Shown here piece by piece: positions 1-8,647 of a stretch of 38,199 nucleotides of DNA; positions within the stretch are counted from its first letter, which is position 1, and each line of letters begins with the position of its first letter. Both the position numbers and the translations under genes were made by a program. The notes beneath the pieces are model-generated. The model was not told the origin of the DNA and searched no databases. It saw only the letters and a program-made list of their open reading frames with translations. The stretch is from Thiobacillus sp. (GTDB lineage Bacteria; Pseudomonadota; Gammaproteobacteria; Burkholderiales; Thiobacillaceae): assembly GCF_018780105.1 (NCBI RefSeq), contig NZ_JADMKC010000015.1, positions 1 to 38,199 of the forward strand, in the 5' to 3' direction.

Positions 1-251
1 GACAGCCAGCCGCCGATATAGCCGCCGCCCGATACGCACGACAGGTAGTCGAATTGCCGCAGCAAGCGCAGTTCGGCCAGCGCCTGGGTAATGCCCAGAT
101 TGAAGGTGGCGCTGCGGATGCCACCACCGGAAAACGCCAGTCCCATCAGCGGCCGCTCGGGGCCGTCGTTGCGGCCGTCGGGTTCGCGGATGGCGGCGCG
201 CTCCTGCGCATGGACGCTGTTCCAGTCGAGAGAAGTCGGTGCGTCGGCCAT
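1..251 (-). CDS. Patatin-like phospholipase, N-terminal part (cut by window edge)
   Basis: Reading leftwards from an ATG at 251 gives 83 residues before the window ends. The sequence has the patatin oxyanion-hole motif FSGGGIRSATF at about residues 39-49 and the nucleophile-elbow-like CVSGGGYIGG at about 71-80. The Ser in VSGGG is the likely catalytic serine, and the catalytic Asp would lie outside the window. Patatins are Ser/Asp acyl hydrolases of membrane lipids. The ATG lies 5 nt after the stop codon of the metzincin gene, so the two are probably translated from one mRNA. There is no signal peptide: the N-terminus is polar and acidic. The family assignment is firm, but substrate and total length cannot be judged from the fragment. 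Confidence 0.9.
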   Translation of the reverse strand, partial: MADAPTSLDWNSVHAQERAAIREPDGRNDGPERPLMGLAFSGGGIRSATFNLGITQALAELRLLRQFDYLSCVSGGGYIGGWL

Positions 252-256
252 GGGGT

Positions 257-1381
257 TTACCAAACCATGATCGAGGTTTCGGCGGCCGCTTCCGCGTAAT
301 ACAGGCGGAGGCCGATCTGATAGCGCCGGCCGTTGATCAGGCGCATGTCGATGCGTGCGTTCAAATCGGTGCCGCTGTCGTCGTTGCCGGCAATCTGCAC
401 GTTGCCGGATGAGGTGACTTCGAACAGCACCATCACGGTGTCCGAGGTGCCGAAGGTGCCGATGCGGTAGGTGCGGGTGCGCTTGGGCGCGAAGCTGAAT
501 ACGCGGGTCTGGCCGGCCTTGATCGCCAGTTTTTGCGACAGCCCCACTTCCAGTTTGGGGATGACGTCCTTGGGCTTGAGGCCGGGATAGGATTCGACGA
601 TCCAGTCCTTGTCGGCCTTGGAGAGCCCGCCTTTGGGCGTCAGGCCTTTGTGATACGCCGCGGGCTCGACGATCAGTCCGGGGCCGAATGCGTATTCCAT
701 GACCGAATTGGGGTCCCAGCTTGTGCCTTTGACTTCCAAGGGGGATATCTTCCGCAGGATGTTCCATTCGATCTGCTGCAGGTCCCAGTTGTTGGGTGGG
801 CCCTTGAAGTATTGTTTAACCGCATCGGCATCCCAGGCGATGCCGGCGTAGGGATTCTGGTGCTCGTGCTCCAGGCCGATGGCATGGCCGATTTCGTGCA
901 GGGCGGTGTCGCGTCCGTAGGGTGTGTCGAGCGGCCAGCCGAAATTCATGGTGCGGGCCAGTGGATCGCGGATATTCAGCGTGTCGCGCCCGACGTAGGA
1001 CCACGAACCGTCGTTCGCATCGAAGCCGATGCGGATGTTGGCGTCCTCCGGGCGGCTCACTTCCTTGAAGCTGATACCGATGCCGAGCTTGAACCAGGTT
1101 TCGAAGGCGGCGCCGACTGCGCGTATGTCTGCCGCATTGCCGCGCCACGCGGCAGGCACGGCATCGCCCGACTTGAAACAGTAATAGGTGAGTTGCGTGC
1201 CGTTCACCCATTTTTTGCCGTTGCCAATGATGGCACGCGCGCGCATGGCATCGACGGCGGGGTCGAATTGCCGGGGATTCTGGATGGGCTGCGAGCAATA
1301 GCGGATGGCTGCAGGGGCAGCTTTTTGGGATGAAGGCTTGGCTTTGAATGAAAGTGTGGCGGTTTTGGGTGGTTTGGCCAT
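257..1381 (-). CDS. Metzincin zinc metalloprotease (matrixin/astacin-like) with C-terminal beta domain
   Basis: The 374-residue product carries the full metzincin zinc site HEIGHAIGLEH (His162, Glu163, His166, His172). A Met-turn-like SVMEY with Met228 and Tyr230 follows about 55 residues later. Residues 45-235 form the peptidase domain, and about 285-374 look like a PPC-type beta-sandwich often attached to secreted proteases. The N-terminus is basic and Ser/Ala/Pro-rich with no hydrophobic stretch, so Sec export is unlikely. An AGGAGA ribosome site sits just upstream of the ATG. The gene lies 12 nt after the amidase stop and 5 nt before the patatin start, which suggests one operon of envelope-degrading enzymes. 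The natural substrate is unknown. Confidence 0.9.
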   Translation of the reverse strand: MAKPPKTATLSFKAKPSSQKAAPAAIRYCSQPIQNPRQFDPAVDAMRARAIIGNGKKWVNGTQLTYYCFKSGDAVPAAWRGNAADIRAVGAAFETWFKLGIGISFKEVSRPEDANIRIGFDANDGSWSYVGRDTLNIRDPLARTMNFGWPLDTPYGRDTALHEIGHAIGLEHEHQNPYAGIAWDADAVKQYFKGPPNNWDLQQIEWNILRKISPLEVKGTSWDPNSVMEYAFGPGLIVEPAAYHKGLTPKGGLSKADKDWIVESYPGLKPKDVIPKLEVGLSQKLAIKAGQTRVFSFAPKRTRTYRIGTFGTSDTVMVLFEVTSSGNVQIAGNDDSGTDLNARIDMRLINGRRYQIGLRLYYAEAAAETSIMVW

Positions 1382-1393
1382 GGGATCTCCTGG

Positions 1394-2233
1394 TTAAGTG
1401 CCGACCGGCACGAGATATTTGCTGTGGCACCAGCCGACGATGTCCATCACGCCGTTGACTTCGCCCACCACGTCGATCTGCCACCACAACCCTTGCTTCA
1501 GTAGCACCTCGACTTCGGTGCCAAGTGGCAAGGGCGTGCCTGGCAGCGCGGCGAAGTCAGGGCCGGCGCCACTGCGCACAAACAGCCGGGCGGAGGTGCG
1601 GTAGCGCTCGGGGTGATCGTCGCTGCGGCCCATGAGGCGGGCGCGCACCGATTCCATCGGAAAATCCGGGCCTGGATCGACCTTGCGACCCGGGGCGATG
1701 TCGTCGTGGCCCAGCACATCGGTGAGGCCGTAGTGTTCGACCAGCGCCATCCCGCATTCCAGGGTGGCCAGGATTTGCTCGGGGGTGTAGGCGTGCCAGC
1801 CGCTGGGTGCGGCGCCGGGCGGTTGGTTCTTGTGGGGGGCGACGGTGACGTCGCGGTCGGGATAGCTTTTGCGCGTAAGTTTGGAAACCCACTTGCCGCC
1901 GCTTCTGATCAGGATGCCGGCATTGTCGAGTTCGATGCCGATGCTGTGGTGATTCAGTCCGGAAAAATGGCCCCAGCGCGACTGGCCGGCGTGCCAGGCT
2001 TCGTGGTTGAACGGCACCATCTGGGTGACCATGCCGTCGCGCGCGATCACCAGATGCGCGGAAACTTTGGATTTGGGATCGCGGAACCAGCTGATCGTCC
2101 CCGCCGCGCTGCTGCCGCCGGTGTAGTGGATGATCATGAAACGCGGCGCGATCGTCCCGCCCGCATGCGGGCTGGCAAGGTACGGCGCCGCCTGGCCATC
2201 GTCCCGCATCAGACGGTGATTGCGGACTTTCAT
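1394..2233 (-). CDS. N-acetylmuramoyl-L-alanine amidase (Amidase_2) with C-terminal SH3-like domain
   Basis: The 279-residue protein would cleave the amide bond between MurNAc and the peptide stem of peptidoglycan. Likely zinc ligands are His36 in IIHYTGG, His176 in GHDDIAPG and Asp186, matching the AmpD/AmiD pattern of two His and one Asp. Residues 30-200 are the Amidase_2 fold, and about 212-277 resemble a bacterial SH3 wall-binding domain. The ATG at 2233 is preferred over a GTG at 2263 because a GGGGGGA Shine-Dalgarno precedes the ATG. No signal peptide is visible, so the enzyme acts in the cytoplasm (recycling) or is released by lysis or a dedicated export machine. It is the first gene of the amidase-metzincin-patatin run. 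Confidence 0.92.
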   Translation of the reverse strand: MKVRNHRLMRDDGQAAPYLASPHAGGTIAPRFMIIHYTGGSSAAGTISWFRDPKSKVSAHLVIARDGMVTQMVPFNHEAWHAGQSRWGHFSGLNHHSIGIELDNAGILIRSGGKWVSKLTRKSYPDRDVTVAPHKNQPPGAAPSGWHAYTPEQILATLECGMALVEHYGLTDVLGHDDIAPGRKVDPGPDFPMESVRARLMGRSDDHPERYRTSARLFVRSGAGPDFAALPGTPLPLGTEVEVLLKQGLWWQIDVVGEVNGVMDIVGWCHSKYLVPVGT

Positions 2234-2350
2234 TATGTTTTGTCCCCCCTGTGATGGGCTCACCGCGCGGCGGGACGGGACAATCGCAGTTCAGACGTCT
2301 GCCGTGCGGTGCGTGTCAATCACCATAGGGCATAGTTGCGACGATGGATA

Positions 2351-2366
2351 TACAACTTTAGTTGTA
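2351..2366. promoter_or_regulatory. Perfect palindrome upstream of the amidase operon (candidate operator)
   Basis: TACAACTTTAGTTGTA is two 7-bp perfectly inverted arms with a 2-bp spacer. It lies about 120 bp upstream of the amidase ATG, in the gap between the 3' end of the FGGY kinase gene and the amidase gene. The symmetry is typical of a dimeric repressor site. No convincing -35/-10 pair was found around it, so its role is inferred from position and symmetry only. Confidence 0.35.
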
Positions 2367-2378
2367 GTCGGGAGGGCG

Positions 2379-3650
2379 TCAGGACGGGTTGGAGGCGAAG
2401 CACTGCAGGCCGTCACGCGCCAGCAGCGCCGCGCCATAGGCCGCTTCGGCATGGTTGGCACGGCGCACTGGCACGCCCAGCATGCGCTCGCGGATGCGCG
2501 TCCAGGCGGGGTTTTTCGCACCGCCGCCGGCGGTTTCGACGCGGACGAGCCGGTTTGCGCCGAGCTCGGCCAGCAGGCTGTAGCCGCGTGCCTCGATGCG
2601 ACCGAGGCTTTCCAGCAGGCCGTGGAGGAATGCGGCATCGTCGGCCGGGCGCGGGGATAAACGCGGCGAAAGCTGGGGGTCGTTGACTGGGAAGCGCTCG
2701 CCGGGCCGCGGCAGCGGCAGGTAGTCGAGCGGGCTGGCGACCCGCGGGTCGATCTGTTCGGAGAGCGCGGCCAGGCTGCGGTCGTCGAAAAACTGCCGCA
2801 GCACCGCGCCGCCGGCGTTGGAGGCGCCGCCCGCCAGCCAGCGGTTGCCGAACCAGTGCGAATAGACGCCGTGTTCGACCGATTCCACGCGGGTGTCCGA
2901 CAGCAGTTTCAGCACCAGCGTGCTGCCGAGCGAGGTCACGGCGTCGCCGCTTTGCTTCACCTCGGCGGCGAGGAAGGCGGCGATGGAATCGGTGGTGCCG
3001 GCGTGCACCATGCAGCCTGGGTTGACGCCGAGGTAGCGCGCGCGCGGCCGCGATACGGTGCCAAGCCGCGCGCCGGGTGCGATGGGCACCGGCAGGTAAT
3101 CGACGTCGGCCAGATATTCCACCCAGGCCGGCCATTTCAGCTCGTCGAGATCGAGCCCCATTTTCAGGGCATTGTGATAATCGGTCATGCCGACGCGGCC
3201 GGTCAGCAGGCCGGACAGCCAGTCGGCCTGATTCACATACAGCCGCGCGCCGGTCAGCCCGAGCCGCTTTTTCAGCCACAGCACCTTGGACAGCCCCGAG
3301 GTGACGGCGGCAGCCGGGTGGCCTGCGGTGGCGGTGCGGGCAATCAGCGCGGCTTCCTCCACCGCGCGGTCGTCGTTGTACAGCAGGGGCGGCGCGCGCG
3401 GGTCGAGCGCTTCGTCGCAGGCGATCACCGTGCCCGAGGTGCCGTCAAGCGCGATATCCGACAACTGGGTGCGGATCGCGGGCGGCAGCGAGGCGACCAG
3501 ATCCCACAGCGCCTCGCGCCAGATGCCGGCGCGTTCGTATTCTTCCAGGGTGCCGAAGTCGCGGCTGTCTTCGGCAATGACCGTGCCTTCGGCGTCGATC
3601 ACGCAGCTGCGCGCGCCCGACGTTCCGAAGTCAATTCCAATAAAATACAA
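2379..3650 (-). CDS. FGGY-family carbohydrate kinase (D-ribulokinase/xylulokinase-like)
   Basis: The 423-residue protein has the sugar-kinase ATPase fold. The phosphate-1 motif IDFGTSGARS is at the very N-terminus, followed by ALDGTSGT, LYNDDRA, the AGTTDSIAAF phosphate-2-like segment, and GGGAKNPAW near the C-terminus. The GTSGARS form resembles the D-ribulose kinases described from plants and cyanobacteria, but xylulose or another pentulose cannot be excluded. The start is set at TTG 3650 because the family begins right at this motif. An upstream in-frame reading would overlap queF by more than 100 nt. The TTG lies 4 nt after the queF stop, implying translational coupling. The likely product is a pentulose-5-phosphate feeding the pentose phosphate pool. 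Confidence 0.85.
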   Translation of the reverse strand: MYFIGIDFGTSGARSCVIDAEGTVIAEDSRDFGTLEEYERAGIWREALWDLVASLPPAIRTQLSDIALDGTSGTVIACDEALDPRAPPLLYNDDRAVEEAALIARTATAGHPAAAVTSGLSKVLWLKKRLGLTGARLYVNQADWLSGLLTGRVGMTDYHNALKMGLDLDELKWPAWVEYLADVDYLPVPIAPGARLGTVSRPRARYLGVNPGCMVHAGTTDSIAAFLAAEVKQSGDAVTSLGSTLVLKLLSDTRVESVEHGVYSHWFGNRWLAGGASNAGGAVLRQFFDDRSLAALSEQIDPRVASPLDYLPLPRPGERFPVNDPQLSPRLSPRPADDAAFLHGLLESLGRIEARGYSLLAELGANRLVRVETAGGGAKNPAWTRIRERMLGVPVRRANHAEAAYGAALLARDGLQCFASNPS

Positions 3651-3654
3651 TGGA

Positions 3655-4074
3655 TTAACCGCGTGTATTCGAGTTATGGTCGAACTGCGTAAGCTCGACG
3701 CGCGGCGCCGGCTGCCAGCCTTTCTTGCGGTGTTCGGCCACCACGTTGGTGAAGATGCCGCCGCGCACATAGAACTTGGCGGTCAGCCGCATGAAACGCG
3801 GCTTGGTCGCTTTCACCAGATCGTCGAGCACACGGTTGGTGACGTCTTCGTGAAAATGGCCTTCCTCGCGGAAGCTCCACATGTAGAGTTTCAGGCTTTT
3901 GAGCTCAACGCAGGTTTTGTCGGGGATGTAGTCGAGAATCAGTGTAGCGAAATCCGGCTGCCCGGTCTTGGGGCAAAGACACGTAAATTCAGGGACTTCC
4001 ATGTGAATGTGAAAATCACGCTCAGGTTTCGGGTTGGGAAAGGTTTCCAGGGATTTCACGGGTGTGGAGGGCAT
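3655..4074 (-). CDS. queF: NADPH-dependent 7-cyano-7-deazaguanine reductase QueF
   Basis: QueF reduces the nitrile of preQ0 to the amine of preQ1 in queuosine tRNA modification. The 139-residue short-type protein contains [13 protein letters not shown], with the catalytic Cys at position 34 forming the thioimide and Asp41 as proton donor. It also has the family signature ELKSLKLY at about 57-64 and EGHFHED at 71-77. The ATG at 4074 (MPSTPVKS) is preferred; TTG 4119 and a GTG also lie in frame upstream. It is divergent from smc and followed by the FGGY kinase gene 4 nt later. No other queuosine genes are in the window. Confidence 0.95.
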   Translation of the reverse strand: MPSTPVKSLETFPNPKPERDFHIHMEVPEFTCLCPKTGQPDFATLILDYIPDKTCVELKSLKLYMWSFREEGHFHEDVTNRVLDDLVKATKPRFMRLTAKFYVRGGIFTNVVAEHRKKGWQPAPRVELTQFDHNSNTRG

Positions 4075-4137
4075 AAAAGGGCTCGGTGTAGAATGGCTGT
4101 CATAAAACACGCCCAGCAAAGGGCGTTTACAAACCCC

Positions 4138-4165
4138 ATTATAAAACCCAAGGTTCCACTGTCTT
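4138..4165 (-). promoter_or_regulatory. queF: Candidate sigma70 promoter for queF
   Basis: On the minus strand a perfect TATAAT occupies 4143-4138. A weak -35 match, AAGACA, lies at 4165-4160 with a 16-bp spacer. This predicts a leader of about 57 nt before the queF ATG, containing a small hairpin with ACGCCC and GGGCGT arms. The -35 overlaps the smc start codon, so queF and smc expression may be linked. Confidence 0.45.
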
Positions 4166-7100
4166 GCGTTTAACCCACATCAAACTGGCTGGTTTCAAGA
4201 GTTTCGTCGATCCCACCGTGATTCCTGTGCCCGCCCAGCTCACCGGCGTGGTGGGGCCAAACGGCTGCGGCAAGTCGAACGTGATCGACGCGGTGCGCTG
4301 GGTGCTCGGCGAATCGTCGGCCAAGAACCTGCGCGGCGGCTCGATGCAGGACGTGATCTTCAACGGCTCGGCGACGCGCAAGCCGGCCTCGCGCGCCTCG
4401 GTCGAGCTGGCGTTCAACAACGAGCTCGGGCGCGCCGCCGGCCAGTGGTCGCAATACGCCGAGATCGCGGTCAAGCGTGTGCTCGACCGCAGCGGCGACT
4501 CCACCTTTTATATCAACAACCTGCGGGTGCGCCGCCGCGACGTGGCGGACCTGTTCCTCGGCACCGGCGTCGGCGCGCGCGCCTACGCCATCATCGAGCA
4601 GGGGATGATTTCGCGGCTGATCGAAGCCAAGCCCGAAGAACTGCGCGGCTACCTCGAAGAAGCTGCAGGTGTATCCAAATACAAGGAGCGCCGCAAGGAA
4701 ACCGAAGCGCGGCTGAAGGATGCGCGCGACAACATGAATCGCGTCGAGGACATCCAGCGCGAACTCCGGACCCAGGTCGAAAAACTCACCGCGCAGGCCG
4801 AAGTCGCCCAGCATTACAAACAGCTGCAGGCCGACCTGACGTATTCGCAGCACCGCCTGTGGTTCGCCCGCAAGCACGACGCCGCCCAGCAGCGCGCCCG
4901 CATCGACAAAGACCTGAGCGCGGCGGAGACCAAGCTCGAAGCCGAAACCGCGCGCCTGCGCCACATCGAATCGCTGCTGGAAACCGCACGCCAGACCCAG
5001 TTTGCCGGGCAGGACAGCCTCAACACCCAGCAGGCCGCGTACTACCAGGCGCAGGCCGAGGTCGCGCGCATCGAGCAAAGCATGGCGCACCAGAACGCCA
5101 CCCGCGAACGCCTGGTGCGCCAGGTCCAGGAAGGCAGCGCCCGGCTCGAAGCGCAGCAGGCGCGCCGCACCGCCACCGCCGACGCGCTGCAGGACGTCAC
5201 CGCGCAGCAGCCCGATCTGGAAGCCGCGCATGCCGAAGCCGAAGCCGCCGCCCGCCAGGCTACCGACAGCACCCTGCCGCAAAAGGAGGCCGCCCTGCGC
5301 GAGGCGCAGCAGGCGGTCGGCGAAGCGCAGCGCGCCGTGTCGCAATCCGAACAGGCGCGCCAGGTCGACGAAAACAGCCTCGGCCATACCAAGCGCCAGC
5401 TCGACCAGCTGGACATCCGCAAGCAGCGGCTGACCCAGGAACAGGCGCAGCTGCCGCGTGCCGATGCCGCCGGACTGGCCACCAAACAGGTCGAACTCGA
5501 CGCCCTGGCCGAGACCCTGGCCGACGCGCAGGAACGCCTCAAGGCCGCCGAAGCCGCGTTGCCCGAACTCGACGCCGCGCGTGCGCGCCATACCCGCGAG
5601 CTGGAAGCGGCGCGCAAGGCGCTGCACCAGACCGAAGCCGAACTCGCCGCCCTCAACAAACTGCAGGAAAGCCTGAAGGCCGACGAAAAACTCGGCGCCT
5701 GGCTGCGCAGCCGCGACCTCGACCGCGCCCCGCGCCTGTGGGAAGGCCTGCGCGTGACGCCCGGCTGGGAAGCCGCGGTCGAAGCCGTATTGCGCGAACG
5801 CCTGCAGGCCGTGGCCGCCGACAGCCAGCCCGACTGGTTCAGCGATGCGCCGCCGGCGCGGCTGACGGTATGGTCGGCACGCATGGCCGCGGAGCAGGGC
5901 GCCGTCGTCATCGCCCCCGCGCTGCTGGCCAGCAAGGTCGACTGCGACGATGCCGCCGCCCGCGCCGCGCTGGCCGACTGGCTGGCCGGCGTCTACTGGG
6001 CCGACGACGCCGACGCCGCGCGCGCACGCAGCGCCAGCCTGCAGGCCGGCGAATATGTCGTCACCCCGCAGGGCCACCTGTTTACCCGCCACAGCCTCAC
6101 CTTCCACGGCCCGCACACCGCGGTCGAAGGCATCCTGGCGCGCGGCCGCGAACTCGAACGCCTGACCGAAGACGCGGAGCGCCTGTACGGCGCGGTCGCC
6201 GAACTCGACGCCGCCAGCGCCCAGGTGCAGGAAAGCTACGCCGAGCGCCAGCGCGAAGTGCAGGCTTTGCGCGCGCAAACCGCCCAGACCCAGAGCCGCC
6301 ACCACACCGCGCAAATGGAACTGCTGCGCCTGCAGCAGGCGCTCGAGCGGGTGCAGAGCCGGGCCGCGCAGATCGGCCAGGAACTCGACGAAGTCAGCCG
6401 CCAGCAGGACGCCGAACGCGCCACGCTGGAGCTGCTCGACACCCGCCTCAAGGACTACCGCGCGCAGGGCGAAGCCGCGCGCGACGCGCTTAACGCCGCA
6501 CGGCTAAAGCGCGACCAGGCCGACCGCGCCGTCTACGAGGCGCGCGAATTGCAGCGTGCCGCCGAACGCCGCCACCAGGAAGCCGGTTTCGCGCTCACCA
6601 CCTGCAGCAGCAAGATCGCCGAACTCAGCGCCACGCTCGCCCGCATCGAAGGCGAAATCGCCGCCGACGAAGCCAGCCTTGCGCACACCCGCGACGAACT
6701 GGCCCGCATGCCGGCCGACGCCCTCGACCTCGAACTGCAGGACGCGCTGACCACGCGCAGCGCGCGCGAAGCCGAACTCGCCGCCGCGCGCGACGCGCTC
6801 GAAGGCCTCACCGCCCAGCTGCGCAGCCACGACGAAGCGCGCCTCGGCTGCGAACAGGGGCTCGACCCGCTGCGCCGCAGCATCGAACAGCTCAAGCTGA
6901 AAGATCAGGAGGCCATGCTGATGCAGTCGCAGTTCGAACTGCAGCTGCGCGAAGCCGCCGCCGACGAAGCCCAGCTCGAACAAACCCTGGCCGACAGCCC
7001 CAGGCCGGCGCAACTGCAGGCCGACATTGCACGGCTGCAGAACGAAGTTGCGGCACTCGGCGCGGTCAACCTCGCCGCGCTGGACGAACTGACCCAGGCG

Positions 7101-7673
7101 CAGGAGCGCGCCGACTACCTGGCCGCGCAGTGCGCCGACCTGCTCGAAGCCGTCACCACGCTGGAAGACGCGATCCACCGCATCGACCAGGAATCGCGCG
7201 CCAAGCTCAAGGAAACCTTCGACACCGTCAACCGCCACATGGGCGAACTGTTCCCGCAGCTGTTCGGCGGCGGGCAGGCGCGCCTCATCCTCACCGGCGA
7301 CGAACTGCTCGATTCCGGCGTGCAGGTGTTCGCCCAGCCGCCCGGCAAGAAGAACGCATCGATCCAGATGCTGTCCGGCGGCGAAAAGACCCTCACCGCG
7401 CTGTCGCTGGTGTTCGCCATGTTCAAGCTCAACCCCGCGCCGTTCTGCCTGCTCGACGAAGTCGACGCCCCGCTCGACGACGCCAACACCGACCGCTACT
7501 GCAACCTGGTGCGGGCCATGTCCGAGCACACCCAGTTCCTCTTCATCACCCACAACCGCGTCACCATGGAACTGGCGCAGCACCTGGCCGGCGTCACCAT
7601 GCAGGAGCCGGGCGTCTCGCGGATTGTTGCGGTGGACGTCGAGCAGGCGGTGGGGATGGTCGAGGCGGCCTGA
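4164..7673 (+). CDS. smc: Chromosome segregation protein SMC
   Basis: The 1169-residue protein has the whole SMC layout. The Walker A motif GPNGCGKSN is at 31-39. Two long coiled-coil arms (about 165-500 and 670-1010, rich in Ala, Glu, Gln and Arg) flank a globular hinge near 510-650. The C-terminal head has the ABC signature LSGGEKT at 1070-1076 and the Walker B/D-loop [11 protein letters not shown] at about 1096-1106. Length is normal for the family. SMC dimers with ScpAB organise and segregate the chromosome. The start is a TTG (Met-Arg-Leu-Thr), placed by homology to family N-termini. In related bacteria zipA and ligA often follow smc; here toxin-antitoxin genes do. Confidence 0.97.
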   Translation: MRLTHIKLAGFKSFVDPTVIPVPAQLTGVVGPNGCGKSNVIDAVRWVLGESSAKNLRGGSMQDVIFNGSATRKPASRASVELAFNNELGRAAGQWSQYAEIAVKRVLDRSGDSTFYINNLRVRRRDVADLFLGTGVGARAYAIIEQGMISRLIEAKPEELRGYLEEAAGVSKYKERRKETEARLKDARDNMNRVEDIQRELRTQVEKLTAQAEVAQHYKQLQADLTYSQHRLWFARKHDAAQQRARIDKDLSAAETKLEAETARLRHIESLLETARQTQFAGQDSLNTQQAAYYQAQAEVARIEQSMAHQNATRERLVRQVQEGSARLEAQQARRTATADALQDVTAQQPDLEAAHAEAEAAARQATDSTLPQKEAALREAQQAVGEAQRAVSQSEQARQVDENSLGHTKRQLDQLDIRKQRLTQEQAQLPRADAAGLATKQVELDALAETLADAQERLKAAEAALPELDAARARHTRELEAARKALHQTEAELAALNKLQESLKADEKLGAWLRSRDLDRAPRLWEGLRVTPGWEAAVEAVLRERLQAVAADSQPDWFSDAPPARLTVWSARMAAEQGAVVIAPALLASKVDCDDAAARAALADWLAGVYWADDADAARARSASLQAGEYVVTPQGHLFTRHSLTFHGPHTAVEGILARGRELERLTEDAERLYGAVAELDAASAQVQESYAERQREVQALRAQTAQTQSRHHTAQMELLRLQQALERVQSRAAQIGQELDEVSRQQDAERATLELLDTRLKDYRAQGEAARDALNAARLKRDQADRAVYEARELQRAAERRHQEAGFALTTCSSKIAELSATLARIEGEIAADEASLAHTRDELARMPADALDLELQDALTTRSAREAELAAARDALEGLTAQLRSHDEARLGCEQGLDPLRRSIEQLKLKDQEAMLMQSQFELQLREAAADEAQLEQTLADSPRPAQLQADIARLQNEVAALGAVNLAALDELTQAQERADYLAAQCADLLEAVTTLEDAIHRIDQESRAKLKETFDTVNRHMGELFPQLFGGGQARLILTGDELLDSGVQVFAQPPGKKNASIQMLSGGEKTLTALSLVFAMFKLNPAPFCLLDEVDAPLDDANTDRYCNLVRAMSEHTQFLFITHNRVTMELAQHLAGVTMQEPGVSRIVAVDVEQAVGMVEAA

Positions 7674-7705
7674 GCGCGTCTTGCTGAACTGCCTGTCATC
7701 CAGCC

Positions 7706-7927
7706 ATGAGTTCGATGAATCATTCCATGCCCGAGACATCCTTAGCCTGCGTTGATGAACAGGCTTTGCAGCGCGGTTGTGGCAGCAACAGCGAATACGA
7801 GCGCGAATTGATCCGCGATCAGGCGCGCCAGCATTTGCGCGGTCTGTTGCTTGAAGGCGCAGCCTCTGCGCCGGCTGGACCTGCAGACCAATCGTATTTT
7901 GAGGGTCTGCGTCGACGTGCAGCATGA
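7706..7927 (+). pseudogene. Decayed ParD-like antitoxin, no toxin partner
   Basis: The 73-residue frame keeps the outline of a ParD/CopG-type antitoxin. A degenerate N-terminal ribbon (SMNHSMPET) is followed by a SEYERELIRDQARQHLRGLL helix pair and a C-terminal segment ending SYFEGLRRR. Compared with typical family members it seems to lack a residue in the IR-x-DQ segment and has Glu where Val is usual in SEYVRELIR. No ParE-like toxin follows: the frame stops at 7927 and the next gene belongs to another toxin-antitoxin family. It is probably the remnant of a lost parDE pair, but could be a functional orphan antitoxin. Confidence 0.6.
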
Positions 7928-7940
7928 GTCTCGTGCTCTG

Positions 7941-7993
7941 TTGGATTTCCCTGTCCGGGGTTTTTAAACTAGACTAATTAAACTTGGTTTAAC
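7941..7993 (+). promoter_or_regulatory. Candidate promoter/operator of the Phd-VapC operon
   Basis: An AT-rich patch just before the antitoxin ATG contains TTGGAT (7941-7946) as a possible -35 and TAAACT as a weak -10. TTAAACT occurs twice and an imperfect AAAC/GTTT dyad spans it. Such dyads over the promoter are where Phd/YefM antitoxins usually autoregulate. The assignment rests on position, composition and symmetry. Confidence 0.4.
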
Positions 7994-8003
7994 CGGAGCC
8001 GTC

Positions 8004-8264
8004 ATGCAAACCGTCAATATTCACGAAGCCAAAACCCAGTTGTCGAAGCTGATCGAGCAGGCGGTTCAAGGCGATGCCTTCATCATTGCCAAGGCCGGCA
8101 AACCGCTGGTCAAAGTCACGCGCCTGGACGCGCCGACTGCGCAACAAGCCAAAAGACTGGGCTTTATGGCGGGGCAGATTGCCGTACCCGACGACTTCGA
8201 CCGCATGGGCAGCGAAGCCATCGAACAGCTTTTCGGCCTGGACAGCGGCAGCGAATCCGCATGA
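8004..8264 (+). CDS. Type II antitoxin, Phd/YefM family
   Basis: The 86-residue protein begins with the family hallmark MQTVNIHEAKTQLSKLIEQA, followed by GDAFIIAKAGKPLVKVTRL. This is the DNA-binding Phd fold at residues 1-50. The C-terminal half (ending FDRMGSEAIEQLFGL) is the toxin-wrapping segment. The gene overlaps the toxin start by 4 nt (ATGA), the usual coupling that favours antitoxin production. It probably represses its own promoter. Confidence 0.93.
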   Translation: MQTVNIHEAKTQLSKLIEQAVQGDAFIIAKAGKPLVKVTRLDAPTAQQAKRLGFMAGQIAVPDDFDRMGSEAIEQLFGLDSGSESA

Positions 8265-8647
8265 AGCTGCTGCTCGATACGCATCTGCTGCTGTGGGCAG
8301 CGGGTTCGCCCGAGCGCCTGCCGCTGGCCGCGCGTCCGTTGCTGGAAGCCCCGGAAAACCAGCTCCTGTTCAGTGCCGCCAGCCTGTGGGAAATCGCAAT
8401 CAAACGCGGCCTCGGGCGTGCCGATTTCCAGGTTGATCCGCGCGTGCTGCGGCGTGGTTTGCTGGACAACGGCTATGTCGAATTGCCGATCACCAGCGAA
8501 CACACGGTTTCCATCGATAGCCTGCCGCCCCTCCACAAAGACCCGTTCGACCGCATTCTGGTGGCGCAGGCGACGGTCGAAGGCATCATCCTGCTCACGG
8601 CGGATGCGCTGATCGCGCAGTACCCCGGTCCGATCCAGGTGTTTTGA
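8261..8647 (+). CDS. PIN-domain toxin, VapC family ribonuclease
   Basis: The 128-residue protein has the PIN-domain acidic residues Asp6 (LLLDTH), Glu44 (LWEIAIK), Asp97 (DPFDRIL) and Asp115 (LTADALI). These coordinate the metal ions for RNA cleavage. It pairs with the upstream Phd-type antitoxin, a common combination in proteobacteria (PIN toxins with YefM/Phd partners). The RNA target is unknown. A MITE-like element begins at the last two bases of its stop codon, so the 3' end may have been shaped by that insertion, although the protein length is normal. Confidence 0.93.
   Translation: MKLLLDTHLLLWAAGSPERLPLAARPLLEAPENQLLFSAASLWEIAIKRGLGRADFQVDPRVLRRGLLDNGYVELPITSEHTVSIDSLPPLHKDPFDRILVAQATVEGIILLTADALIAQYPGPIQVF

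Noticed and set aside
533..1333. Long plus-strand frame opposite the metzincin gene
   Set aside because: GC-rich shadow of the metzincin reading frame; the minus-strand product has intact catalytic motifs and a good ribosome site.
4106..4125. Hairpin in the queF leader as a preQ1 riboswitch
   Set aside because: Only a plain ACGCCC/GGGCGT stem is visible. The A-rich tail and conserved loop bases of preQ1 riboswitches are missing.
4170..6314. Very long minus-strand frame inside smc
   Set aside because: Shadow of the third-position GC bias of smc; no start signal and low-complexity Gly/Ala/Leu/Arg composition.
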